Both the position numbers and the translations under genes were made by a program. This document shows, piece by piece, positions 45,871 to 57,700 of a stretch of 64,000 bases of DNA. This DNA is from Isoetes taiwanensis (lineage: Eukaryota > Streptophyta > Lycopodiopsida > Isoetales > Isoetaceae): positions 10,370,134-10,434,133 of the forward strand of contig JAJEKV010000028.1 of NCBI GenBank assembly GCA_021234155.1. The letters are read 5' to 3'. A model generated the notes under the pieces. It searched no databases, was not told where the DNA came from, and saw only the letters and a list, made by a program, of their open reading frames with translations. Within the stretch, counting starts at the first letter, position 1; every line of letters begins with the position of its first letter.

Positions 45871-46108
45871 CGAAGATTTTCGTGTCCGAAAACATCGATT
45901 CACAGATGACGCAAAACTTTTTTCGCACATGAACGCTCAAAAAAAAATAGACGCTGAACTTTAAAAGTTTCACGCGACGCCAAACCAACCGGAAGCGCCA
46001 GACGCGAAAAAAAGTTTGCGTCTGATTGAATCGATGTTTTTATGCGACGCTGAAAAAAATTTTTCACAGACACGGTTTTTTGTTTTCAGACGTGAAAAAA
46101 TCTTCCGG
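45871..46108. repeat. Fold-back element with GACGC motifs
   Basis: An imperfect inverted repeat is centred near 46005. CGAAGATTTTCGTGTC and AAAACATCGATTCA on the left match the reverse complements of GACGTGAAAAAATCTTCCG and TGAATCGATGTTTTT on the right. Motifs of GACGCGAAA/GACGCAAAA type fill both arms. Confidence 0.7.
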
Positions 46109-46549
46109 AAATTTTTTGCCGTATTTTTTATGTTTTATACGGTAAATATGTGCCGTATCATACAATTCGTAAGTATTTCGTGTAAAACGTACAGCGTATT
46201 GAACCTCGTATTGCACTCTCTAGTATCTATTCCTGGGAAGTGTTTACTACAAATCCATGTTTCTTCATAGACCCGGAACATAGCTATATATTATATCAAA
46301 GAAAAGTAAGGTATATTCCACCAAGTCAATAGGCTAGAAACATTAACCCATGTAAGCCATGTGTGTCTCCACATTATTTGTGAGAATATAGAGCAACCAG
46401 TTAATTCTCCTACCTCAAAGTGCACGTTTATATATGCCTAGACACATCTTAAGGGCACCATGCCATGCCTCTATGGCAGCATTGGTCTCTTGATTTGAAT
46501 GCACGTACATTGTTGTAGCCAATACCCACTGTCAAATGTTCTTGGTCCA

Positions 46550-47095
46550 CACTACAAAACCAAAGCCCCCCGTTTATCGCCGTATTACGACGCCCGGGAC
46601 GCCGTTTACACGTCGATGATCGACGCCAAAACGCCGATAAACGACGCCTATTTCGACGCGTGGAGCGCCGATAACGACATTTATGCGTCGCTATACGCTG
46701 CCGCAACCGCTGGGCGTTTTTTTAAGCGGCGACCTCACGCCGCTCAACGCCGTTATGCATTATCGCGGTCGCCCACGCCTTACTGCCGCCACTTGCCAGA
46801 CGACCGCCCGGGCCGGCCGGGGCGTGGGCGGATGACTCGCAACGCTGCTCAACGCACGACAAGTACACGCCATCATGTCCGGCCCAAATATGGCGTTGCG
46901 GTAGCGTAAGAAGCGCCGGATGGGGTCGCCGCCAAGCGTGTGAAACGCCGCTTCAACGACGCTGTCGGGCGTGGTCGCCACCGCTCGCCTGGCGTGGTTG
47001 CCGCCGCTCGGCCGGCCGGCGCCATAGATTAACGCCGTTCAACGACGCCGCCGACGCGGCGTTACGCGCATAAACGCCGCTCAACGACGATTAAG
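46550..47095. repeat. CACTA-like end with dense CGACGCC subterminal motifs
   Basis: The sequence CACTACAAAACCAAAG at 46550 looks like a CACTA element terminus. It is followed by more than a dozen copies of CGACGCC, CGCCG and AACGACG in both orientations up to 47095, far more GC-rich than its AT-rich neighbours. Related motif clusters appear at 51990-52065, 52690-52800, 53035-53080 and 54705. Confidence 0.55.
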
Positions 47096-48141
47096 AATTT
47101 TGATAAAAAAAATATTTTATTTAATATTATTCAATATGATTTAACTGACAGCTTAATATTCATATTCAAAATTAACAAATATTTAATATAAATAAATATT
47201 TAGTAATATTTATTAATATTAATATTATCAATAATATTAATAGTATTAATAAATATTAAATATGAACAAAATAAATCGAGAATAAATATTTAAAAATTTA
47301 AAAATTCGAAAAATAGAAACAAATATTGATTAAATTATATTAATGGTAGATAAGCATTATTGTTTAATATGTAATTAAATGTTTAATAAATCTAAGAATA
47401 AAAAATAGAATCGAAAGCATAAAATTAACATAACAAAAAAAATCATAAATAATAAGAACAAAGCATAAAAATTTAAATTGAATTCAATTAATATATTTCA
47501 CAATGTAATTTGCACATTACAAAATATATTAAGTCTTTAGTTGTTGCTCTCTTCTTTCTTCTTCTTCATTGGCTTCGCTTTCATTTACCCGCATTATATT
47601 GTATCGCAACAATTAGTTCATTGTAGTCACAAATAATTATCTAATGAATGATGCACACTTCATCCCCCCTTTCACGCCGCTAGTTGGCGACGCTGATGGC
47701 CGCATGATGATCGCCTTTGTTTGAAGGCCCTTTCGCTCATCTTTAGCGGTAATGGCGACCAAAGAAATGACGCCTAGTGAGAATGAGCACCAAAACTAAT
47801 GTTAGTGTTCAACTCGAGAACCTACATTATAAACCAAATTTATACTTACAAATAGCTTATCCAGAAAAGCCATAACCGCGCACCAGCCTTTATTGGCACT
47901 ATGGTCGCCACTTGCTTCGTCGCACTCGCTCGGCCCAAATACGCTTTGTTCTAGCTTCCCCTTTCTTTGATAATATGTTGGCCTTCAAACACTACAATGC
48001 AATACAAGGACTTAGTCCACATGGCATCATCTAATTATACGACTCATGGGAGAGATGATGTACTTGAAATGCCTCATTAGTCAACCGATAGGCCGTGCCA
48101 CTTCCCTCTATCTGGACTCCTCAGAGCTTTGGCAAGAGCTT
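47096..48141. other. AT-rich interior, no gene recognised
   Basis: Strongly AT-rich (47100-47540), then mixed sequence with a few more GACGC motifs (47680-47780). No gene is seen. Confidence 0.5.
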
Positions 48142-49002
48142 TCACCGCTTCTTCCGATTACCTCTGCAAAAATATAAATAAAATATGAGTACAATGAGGT
48201 TATAATGAAGAACGAAAGAGCCTAATACCGTGGATTTAACATGTTTACCCCGCTTTGAACAAAGCTCCCTCCATGAGATCTCTCCCGACTTGAGCTCGGA
48301 TATTCTCGCTTCTAAAATCTCCTTGATCCTCTCTTTTTCCTCATCATAGGCTCCCCGAAGTTCCATTCACCCTTGTGGACGTTATGGCAAACGCTATTTG
48401 TGACATTATTAGCCATCTTCCAAAAATTGTCGCCATCTGCAGCTTTGTCGTGGGCGCCAACTTTTGCTACTACACTCAACATACGACTAACATATGAATA
48501 TGTGTTAGTGAACAAAAAGGGCATAATTCAAGATGAACTCACTCATATTGAAAGAGATGCCTTCGTGGAGGTGGTGCGTGGTGCACCCATCTTTAACAGA
48601 GCTTGAAGAGGAATTATGCCCACTCCGACGCGGGACGACGGTCGGCGCCTCCTTCGTGGGGTTCATTCTCCTCGTGCTCTGAACGGCCCCAAGATTGAAT
48701 TCGAAGGAGTGTATGAGCTATGACGTGGAGGGTCATGGGCGCCGCATTCCTCCGCCTACTTTGTTCAACGTACCTAGCGCCAAGCAATCTCCATTTCTCA
48801 TGCGCATCCCCGAATTGCAAGGCATTCCACCTATCTTCGTGGTTATCGCCTCGCTGATATCTCGGAGTTCCCTCGCTTCTTCGCCTTCCCCGCCTGGATG
48901 CGAGGTCCTTTTCCGTCTCTTCGGCGGTGGTGATGAGAAGAAGATCCGCCCATAACCACGACGACGAACATTATGCATAGGAAAAGAAGGACGCAACCGC
49001 AT
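48142..49002 (-). other. Unassigned minus-strand open fragments
   Basis: Three adjacent frames (49002-48733, 48820-48614, 48524-48312) contain fragments such as GDNFWKMANNV and a proline/arginine-rich SSPPPKRRKR that could be remnants of a transposon DNA-binding protein. I cannot identify it. It lies inside the CGACGCC-bounded region. Confidence 0.25.
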
Positions 49003-49453
49003 TTACACGCTACATTTAAAAACATTAGAACGTTAAAAATAAATGGTTAACTTACATTTTATCCTAGAAAAAAATCCATACCAAATCCACACAATGGTGG
49101 AGGTGGCGGTGGTGGCGAGCTAAACCCGAACGACCAACTTTGCCTCTTAAAGGCCTTTGCGTGTTTAGGGTCACAAGAAGGCTACCAAGCCACGCGAGAA
49201 GTAAAGTTGTGAACAATAGATATGCCATCGTGCCGCATCCCATGGTTGCTGGACATGTGCAAAAACTTGCAAGTTATTTATATGGAGTGCGATGAATAAC
49301 ATAGTAGGAAAGCAACAAATGTTAGCAACATGGGAAGTTCATTACAAAACATTGGGATTTGAATAATTAAAAGTGTCTTTATATATTTGGTTATTAGACA
49401 ATTAAAAAAATTTAATACTCTTAAACATGGCAAGATATACAATATTGTATTCA

Positions 49454-51062
49454 TTATTTGAGTTGTGACAACAACAATTTTGACATCTCCAAGGCATCCA
49501 TGCACTTCATGTGTCGTCTTTGTCTCACAACCATGGTAGAAGATATTCCAACACTTTGTAAGGCTTCAACAACTTCAGAAGCTTTGGGTCGTGATGAGAA
49601 TACGTCTTCACGTAGGCACATCATTCTTGTTTTTTGCTCCTCCAACTTGTCAAGACGTCGTTGGTACATATGGGTTGGATTAATCCATTGGGCATTGTTG
49701 TTATTATTAAACCACTCCATTCGTCGATAGCTTGCACGAAAATCCGTAAGCATCTCATAAATATATCCCAATGCATAGACATCATGAATTTCGTGTCCCC
49801 ATACACGATCATCATCCTTTGATTTCTCAAACACGCTTTCCTCTAACCATGGATATTTTGCTTGTCCATCCCAAAGTAAGTACCGACACTTCAACAAGGG
49901 ACGACGCCTTTGGCGTAAAATGAATTGCATTGTCCCAATCACCAATGGCCACCCACACATTTTGGTACTCATCATCAAAATGTAATTTGACTCTCTTGCA
50001 ATTAAGCTTTGTGTGAGTGAAGTGGCCTTTGTGGATCTCAACGACACCTTCGCTAGGGGGCAAGAGCTATCTCCGAACATACTTGATATACAACTCGCAT
50101 TTTGCTCCTAAGTTCAAATTTATGTGTTTGTCGGGCTTCTTCTTGGCGCTTAGCAATTGCATTTGACCATCTTCTAAAACGTGACAAGTTATTAGGTAAA
50201 TAGTCAAACAAGTGTGCAAGTGTCTCTCCATTCATGAAAGGTAGAATCACCATTGGCCCTATGGTATCCCCACTAGAGCTAGCAACTTCATATGCAAGTC
50301 CAATGGATGTAGCCAAAGCAGATGCGGGCTCTTGAAGCGCATGTATCTTTGAGCCATCTCATACGCCTCGCCTCTATCTTTGTTCCTTGAAAACCCATCC
50401 ACCGTGATAGCTCATCATCTTGGAAGTGTTGTGTTCCGTTGATTTTGATTTGATACGCATGCGATGTGTTGGTTTCTCCTCAATAAGGCGTATCACATCC
50501 ACGGCCTCTACGGGCATGGGATCAACAAAGATTGATGTGTTCATGTGATTCTCCAAAGAAAAGTGGGGCTTGCTAGGCCCTGCCCCAAGAGCTTCCCCGA
50601 TGCAAAGCATTTTTAATTACCTCCAACCGACGCGCATTGAGATCCGCAATGATGTTCTTGTGATCCAAACGCCGCTTCTTTGAGGAATTCCATGAAGCTA
50701 CCCATTCCTTGACACGAGCCTCGGCATTGGGACTTTTAAGCTGCACTGAATGCTTCAAACATGTCTTCAGTTCATCCATGGGATTTCCAATCATTGGCTT
50801 TACATGTGTGTCAAGGAGAGAAGTCAACATTTCTTCTTGACCGCCATTTTGTGCTAACTCAAATTGGCACTTCCTTTTCACATGTCTCCAAAAAATGGTC
50901 GACACGCTGACCGGTTTTGCATCTCCCTACGGGACTTTCGTTAGCACATATCTCATTTATGACCATGCGCCTAATCTCACTAATCATTAGTGTCTTCACA
51001 AATGGGCCATACCTACAAAACCAATTTAGATTCATTAATCTTGCTTTGTGACTTTTTTTCAA
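49454..51062 (-). pseudogene. Pseudokinase gene related to the 38.6-kb kinase
   Basis: Minus-strand fragments give a kinase fold. A charged N-terminal part includes VASWNSSKKRRLDHKNII (about 50700), comparable to NAAWSNRKLKKEAHQPTHL in the other gene. Next come a hinge, MVILPFMNGETLAHLFDYLP (about 50240), and a catalytic loop region reading HTKLNCKRV (about 50005), where the catalytic Asp is replaced by Lys. The DFG-equivalent DWD follows in AIGDWDNA (about 49945), then a C-lobe HDVYALGYIYEMLTDF (about 49780). Frame changes near 49.9-50.1 kb and 50.4-50.6 kb indicate decay or unresolved introns. Loss of the catalytic Asp means no normal kinase activity even if expressed. Confidence 0.55.
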
Positions 51063-51267
51063 ACCTTCATTATGAATCTTTACCTACTTTCTTAAGAGTT
51101 AGTTTCCCTTTTAATTTTTTTTTTTTTTTTTTTAACCAACTATTTAAATTTTTTCTTGCTCTTAACCACTCCACATCGTTGTTTCTTTGACATCCCTAAC
51201 ATCTTTAAAAAACAACATTCTTAACTAGAAACCCGAAAAATCAATAATGCAATTTTTTTCAAAAACC

Positions 51268-51655
51268 CGCCTTGTCCAATCCCCAGAAAGATTTCTATTT
51301 ATTGATATATTAATAAAAAAATAAACAAGAGTAGGGTGAGCTTGGACCCGAACACCTAGTCTTCTCCACTCAAGGCGAGCCGACCATGCCCTTGTCCAAG
51401 TCTCCCCAAATTTTTCTAAACTAAATACATTAATCAATAAAATTTCAAGAGTAAACGGTGAGCTTGGACCCGAACACCTAGTCTTCTCCACTCAAGGCGA
51501 GCCGACCATGCCCTTGTCCAAGTCTCCCCAATTTTTTCTAAACTAAATACATTAATCAATAAAATTACAAAGAGTAACCATGAGCTTGGACCCGAACACC
51601 TAGTCTTCTCCACTCAAGGCGAGCCGACCATGCCCTTGTCCAAGTCTCCCAAGTT
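51268..51655. repeat. 122-bp tandem repeat, ~3.2 copies
   Basis: GAGCTTGGACCCGAACACCT starts at 51338, 51460 and 51582. Units contain CTTCTCCACTCAAGGCGAGC and CCTTGTCCAAGTCTCCC, with an AT-rich linker. A partial unit precedes them. Confidence 0.9.
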
Positions 51656-51975
51656 TTTTTTTTTTTGCAACCTAAATAAAACATTAAAATTTTATTCTCC
51701 TACTCAAACTCAAATTCTTACCTAGAATGTCTTCGAAATCAAAAAAATCGATTTCCAAGAGCTTAACGATTTTGTTATTAGTGTACATGCAAAAAATAAA
51801 GGCATTCAATAATTAGAAAACTTACATAAATAAAGAAATAAAAAAAAAAAAAAAAAAAAAGACGATTCACATTGAAAAGATCATTGACATTAAAACTATT
51901 TACATTGTTAATTAAAAAGAACTATATATTGACATGTAAAAATGAAAAAAAAAAAAAAAAAAGAAGAATATAAAA
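51656..51975. other. AT-rich spacer with A tracts
   Basis: Contains A-rich runs at about 51840-51860 and 51944-51961. No gene is seen. Confidence 0.6.
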
Positions 51976-52093
51976 AAGAAGGGGCCTCGCCTTTTCAACG
52001 ACGCCCCCTTCTTGTAATAAAAATAGAGGAAGAATGGGCCTCGCCTTTTCAACGACGCCCTTCTTCCATGGAAAAAAAAGAAGAGAAGAGGAA

Positions 52094-52252
52094 GGAGGAG
52101 GAGGAGGAGGAGGAGGAGGAGGAGGAGGAGGAGGAGGAGGAGGAGGAGGAGGAGGAGGAGGAAGAGGAGGAGGAGGAGGAGGAGGAGGAGGAGGAGGAGG
52201 AGGAGGAGGAGGAGGAGGAGGAGGAGGAGGAGGAGGAGGAGGAGGAGGAGGA
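52094..52252. repeat. (GGA)n microsatellite
   Basis: About 53 GGA units with one GGAAGA interruption near 52161. Long open frames across it (poly-Glu, poly-Gly, poly-Ser) are by-products of the repeat. Confidence 0.97.
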
Positions 52253-52689
52253 AGGGAAGAAGAAGGAAAAGAAAAGATTGAATAGAATGAGAAAGTGGTG
52301 AAGAAGAAGAAGAAGAAGAAAATGAATAGAAGATTGGAAGAACGGAAGATTAGAAGAAGAAACCAATGATTGGAAGATCATTGGAAGAAGAAGGAGGAGG
52401 ATTCGATTCATACTAATAAGAGGCTAAAATGGATTGAAGAAAAACAAGGATGGAAAGAAGAGGAGGATAGAAATGGGATGGATTGAAAACAAACAAGAAA
52501 AACAAGAAGCCCTAAATCTATCAAACAACAAGCCTAATTCAAAAAATAGAGTTGATTGATCCATTGAAATACCTTTGATGCTTGCTTGAAGCTTGAAAGG
52601 ACCGAAGGATGATCCGCGCCAAAAAAAATCGCCACGAAAAAACGCCCTCCAGCCGCTTAGAACCAAAAACTAGGCGCGGAAAAGCCGGC

Positions 52690-53080
52690 CTCGCTTCGAT
52701 AAAAGTTACAGACGCCGCTGAACGACGTCCAGGTCGCTTAACGACGCCCCGCAATAGTCGCTAAACGACGCCTATAACGACGCCTTTGTGTTAAATGACG
52801 TGCCCTTTTTTATTAAGTTATAATTATAAGTTATTATTATAATTATAATTATTATACAAAGAAGGATTGTTACCCGCTGGAGGGTCATTTATGCAAAGAA
52901 TCTAACTCGTGAAGCTGCTTCTGAACAGATGTTGAAAGTCCGGTTTGCCTCCACCTCCGCACATTTTTGTGATAGAAAATGTAGAAATCAAACTCAAATT
53001 TTTTATCTTTCAAATTTTATCTCATCATAGTCGTCAAAACGACGCCTATAACGACGCCTTTGTGTTAAACGACGCGTCTT
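52690..53080. repeat. CGACGCC motif cluster, right side
   Basis: AACGACGCCTATAACGACGC followed by CTTTGTGTTAAA occurs at about 52765 and again at 53038. Further AACGACGTCC and TTAACGACGCC copies lie at 52715-52750. This mirrors the left cluster and probably marks the other end of one element or a second copy of it. Confidence 0.6.
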
Positions 53081-54737
53081 TTAAACATCTCCCCAAAAAA
53101 TCAATTTATTAAACATTTCAAAATCGATTTCTTAAACCAACATCCGCATTAACCTTTCAGATTGCGCCAACCCTACATTAAGAACACTTGCAAACCGATT
53201 CATGACACCATCCCCAAGTCCACAATACAATAAAATTTATTAAAATTGAACCCGAAGCCGGAGAAACTATACATAGCCATAAGGGGTAGGAACCTCAATA
53301 CAACAAGTCGTGGAGGCAACTGCTTTTGTTCCGATACTTACCGAGCCCGCAAAACCCTTTCAACAATTCCCCGCCACAAGCAAAAGTTAATTATCCTTTC
53401 AATATCGATTGAAAAGTTATTTATGTTACTTACGCAATCATGCCCCCGTAAGGTTCTTCGCATAACGATTCATAGTTTCACATTTTCGTGATTGTGTTTT
53501 GACCCGCATGGCAAAACGATATCGCCAATAACAGAGAGCCCACCGCCGCAAGTTAAAATAGGAATGTAATGAATTGAAATTTGAAATGTCAAGTGCACAA
53601 TACAGCTCAATCCTTACAATTGCAATTGATGGTGAATTTGACGAGAATGGGGCTCCATGTGACACATCCATTCCAAAGATTATAGTTGGCTCCCCGAGAC
53701 CTTTGGAAGACCACGACGAAATTCCATCGATAACATCAGATTATATCCTCCACACTACGCTTCGAAAGTAAGTCTTCGTTCAATGAACAGGGGAGCCATT
53801 ATGGGGTACCAAGTGAGTTACCTTGGCATTAATTTTCAAAGCCACATTCGGCCAAGCACCGATCATTTATATTACGGGAGGAACTATACAATCGATTAAC
53901 AACTCCAACGCCCGATGTAAAATAGCTTTGTTAAACGGCCCTCAAAAAAAATCTCTCTCGCATAAGTATGCATTGCATCTTCCTTCAGAAACTACATATA
54001 AAAGGAATCAAACCATTACACAAAGATAGAGATCACTTTTCCCGAGGTAGAATGCATAGAATAAACTCGTGGCTCTTTTTAGTCGAGATTTTAAAGCATT
54101 GAACATCATTGAAACTCGTGGAATATCGATGGGGAGGAAATCAACATGATGCTATTGGTAACAAATGATACAATGATGATAACAAGGAATCAGGTGAGAA
54201 TGATAGTTGGGGAATTGCATCAAATGGAAATGACAGATGGGGAGGAGGCAACTCGTGATGCCAATGATTCTTGGGGTATTGCTTCCAATGAAACTCACAC
54301 ATCCGAGCGTATAATAATGGAGCACTAGTTGGCAATGATTACTTATGTATTTTATCTATCCTTCTTTATCTATCCACTTAGATTTCTCTCCATCCTTGTT
54401 TATCTATCCACTTTAATAAACCGTACTTGTGCACCATTGAGCTTCACTTGCATACTTTCATACTAAATCAAGCTTGCCAATCACTTCAAACCGCTACCAT
54501 GATCAGAAGTGGTAAACATATGGCTCACCAGGCTGCTCTTCCTCAAGATACAATCTACACAAAGGCATGCCCAGCTACAAATTTTTATGCAAAGAAGGAA
54601 GAAGAGCTTTGATTTGCCATATTCTCTCGCATGATCACATACAACTTCATATATGGTTGCAGCCTCTTCATAGATTACCGCTAAGGGTTTTGGACACAAC
54701 CTTCGGTTCAACGACGCCTCACCTTGAATTTCGAGTT
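53081..54737. other. Unassigned stretch before the satellite
   Basis: Mixed sequence with short open frames (for example 53574-53771) but no recognisable domain. One CGACGCC motif occurs at about 54709, shortly before the first satellite unit. Confidence 0.4.
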
Positions 54738-57700
54738 CCCCCTGTGGCCTTGGGGAGAGGAAATTTGGGGCAAGCAGCCTCCTGGGGATTTTAGGGTCCA
54801 CGCCTGCATCAACACCCCAACTCCACTTCAAGACACGGCCAAGAAGGTCCCTACGACCGACAAGGAGAGGGCCTCAAACGAAACCCCGGGTGGGCTGCCG
54901 TGCTCTAGAAAGGGTTTACGCTTTTGGGGCCGAGTCCCGGTCTGCTGCACTTGGGACCGGCCGGAAGCAGCCGGAATACGGAGCAAGGGGAACCGACGAG
55001 AGCGGAGTTTGGGCCTTTCCTCCTCCCATGTGGCAAGTAGAAGTCGGGGGCTTTTGCAGGGCAAGACATTCGTGAATTCGCACTAATGCATTGCACGAAA
55101 ATAAATTCGCTTTTTGCCACCGGATCCCTAATTCATCTCCAAAGACACGCCCAATTTTCGGAATTTTCTGAGAAGGTCTAGGTCAAAGGGTTAGCATTAG
55201 AACGGCCGGGCAGCCCGCTGGTGGCAACCGAAGCCGCACCCTTCCCCAAGTCAAACGAGGCCGACCTTGCAGGATCCTCACAAGAGGGGAGAGTCCTGAC
55301 CCCGTGAGGCGGATCCAAAAGTTCCCGAGGCAGCCCTTCCCCGGCAGGTACCCCCTGGTCGCACGCTTAATGACCACCTCCCCCGAGCCCTGCCCCTATC
55401 CCACCGCTGATCCTCCGCTCGTGGGCCCCTCTTCGAAGGTCCAAAAGATTCCAGATCGGGTCCGGAGAACTTGTCAAACCGCGGGCGCCCCCGGGATGTC
55501 TACTTTGTAGAAACCGGGTGACTGCTTTGTCGTCGCACCGGGATGCTCCTAATGGCAAATAGACCCCGCCAAATCGTCCCTAATGGCGAAATTACCCTAG
55601 GGAGCAAGTTACACGGGCCGGTTTTATGAAAGAAGGAAACACTCACGCCTCCACGACAAGATCCCCGCATGCACATCCTAGGCCAATTGACTACGAGTGT
55701 GATGGAAGTGAGCTACTTTGGCGCTTGAGTTCGGTGGTCTTCCACCACGAACTTGGTCCCTGTGGCAATGTCGACGCTCGAGTCCATTGGCAGAGTCGAT
55801 CGCATTCCGAGAGCCGGAGGTCGCCCGGCCCGGCCCCTTCGTGGCCTTGGGGAGAGGAAATTTGGGGCAAGCAGCCCCGGAGGGGATTTTAGGGTCCGCT
55901 GGCCTCAAGGCCAACACCCCAACCCCACTTTTCAAGACACCTGCCAAGAAGGTCCCTACCGACCGACAAGGAGAGGGCCTCCTCAAACGAAACCCCGTGG
56001 GCTGCCGTGCTCTAGAAGGGTTTACGCTTTGGGGGCCGAGTCCTGGTCTGTTGCACTTGGGACCTGGCCGAGAAGCAGCAGCCGAGAATACGGAGCAAGG
56101 GGAACTGACGGAGCGGAGTTTGGGCCTTTCCTCCTCCCGATGTGGCAAGTAGAAGTCGGGGGGCGCTTTTGCAGTGGCAAGACATTCGTAAATTCGCAAT
56201 TAATGCATTGCACGAAAATAAATTCCGGTTTTTTGCCAGCGGGATCCCTAATTCATCTCCAAAGACACGGCCCAATTTTCGAATTTTCGAGAAGGTCTAG
56301 GTCAAAGGGTTAGCATTAGAATCGGCCGGGCAGCCCGCTGCTAACAACCGAGCCGCACCCTTCCCCAAGTCAAACGAGGCCGACCTTTGCAGGATCCCTC
56401 ACAAGAGGGGAGAGTCCCACCCCGTGAGGCGATCCAAAAAGTTCCCGAGGCAGCCTCCTTCCTCGGCAGCCCCCCCCGTCTGCACGCTAATGACCACCCT
56501 CCCGAGCCCGTTCCCCTATCCCACCGCTGATCCTCCGCTCAGGCCCCTCTTCGAAGGTCCAAAAGATTCCAGATCGGGTCCGAGAACTTGTCAAACCGCT
56601 GGCCCCCCGATGTCTACCAGAAAACCGCACTGCTTTGTCGCTCGGCACCGGGATGCTCCTCGAATGGCAAATAGACCCCGCCAAATCGTCCTGAATGGCG
56701 AAATTACCCTAGGGAGCAAGTTACACGGCCGGTTTTATGAAGAAGGAAACACTCACGCCTCCACGACAAGATCCCGCATGCACATCCTAGGCCAATTGAC
56801 TACGAAAGTGTGATGGAAGTGAGCTACTTTGGCGCTTCTTGGAGTTCGGGTGGTCTTCAAGCCACGAACTTGGTCCCTGTGGCAATGTCGACGCTCGAGT
56901 CCATTGGCAGAGTCGATCGCGATTCCGAGAGCTTTAGGTCGCCCGGCCCGGCCCCTGTGGCCTTGGGGAGAGGAAATTTGGGGCAAGCAGCCCCTGAGGG
57001 ATTTTAGGGTCCAAGGCCTCGCCAACACCCCAACCCCATCTTCAAGACACGGCGCAAGGTCCCGCCGACCGACAAGGAGAGGGCTCTCCAAACGAAACCC
57101 CGCGGGTTGCCGTGCTCTAGAAGGGTTTACGCTTTGGGGCCGAAGTCCCGGTCCGCTGCACTTGGGACCTGGCCGAGAAGCAGCCTTGAGAATACGGAGC
57201 AAGGGGAACCGACGGAGCGGAGTTTGGGCCTTTCCTCCTCCCGCCATGTGGCAAGTAGAAGTCGGGGGCTTTTTTGCGCGGGCAAGACATTCAGAATTCG
57301 CAATTAATGCATTGCACGAAAATAAATTCCGGTTTTTTGCCGATCCCTAATTCATCTCCAAAGACACGGCCCATTTTCGAATTTTCTGAGAAGGTCTAGG
57401 TCAAAGGGTTAGCATTAGAACGGTCGGGCAGCCCGCTGTGGGCAACCGAGCCGCACCCTTCCCCAAGTCAAACGAGGCCAGACCTTGCGCAGGATCCTCA
57501 CAAGAGGGGAGAGTCCTGACCCCGTGAGGCGGATCCAAAAGTTCCCGAGGCAGCCCTTCCCGCACAAAGCCCCCTGGGCCGCACGCTAATGACCACCCTC
57601 CCGAGCCCTTCCCCTATCCCACCGCTGATCCTCCGCTCAGGGGCCCCTCTTCGAAGGTCCAAAAGATTCCAGATCGGGTCCGAGAACTTGTCAAACCAAG

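Noticed and set aside
51942-52411. Long open frames encoding poly-Glu, poly-Gly and poly-Ser tracts
   Set aside because: They are products of the (GGA)n microsatellite being open in several frames and on both strands.
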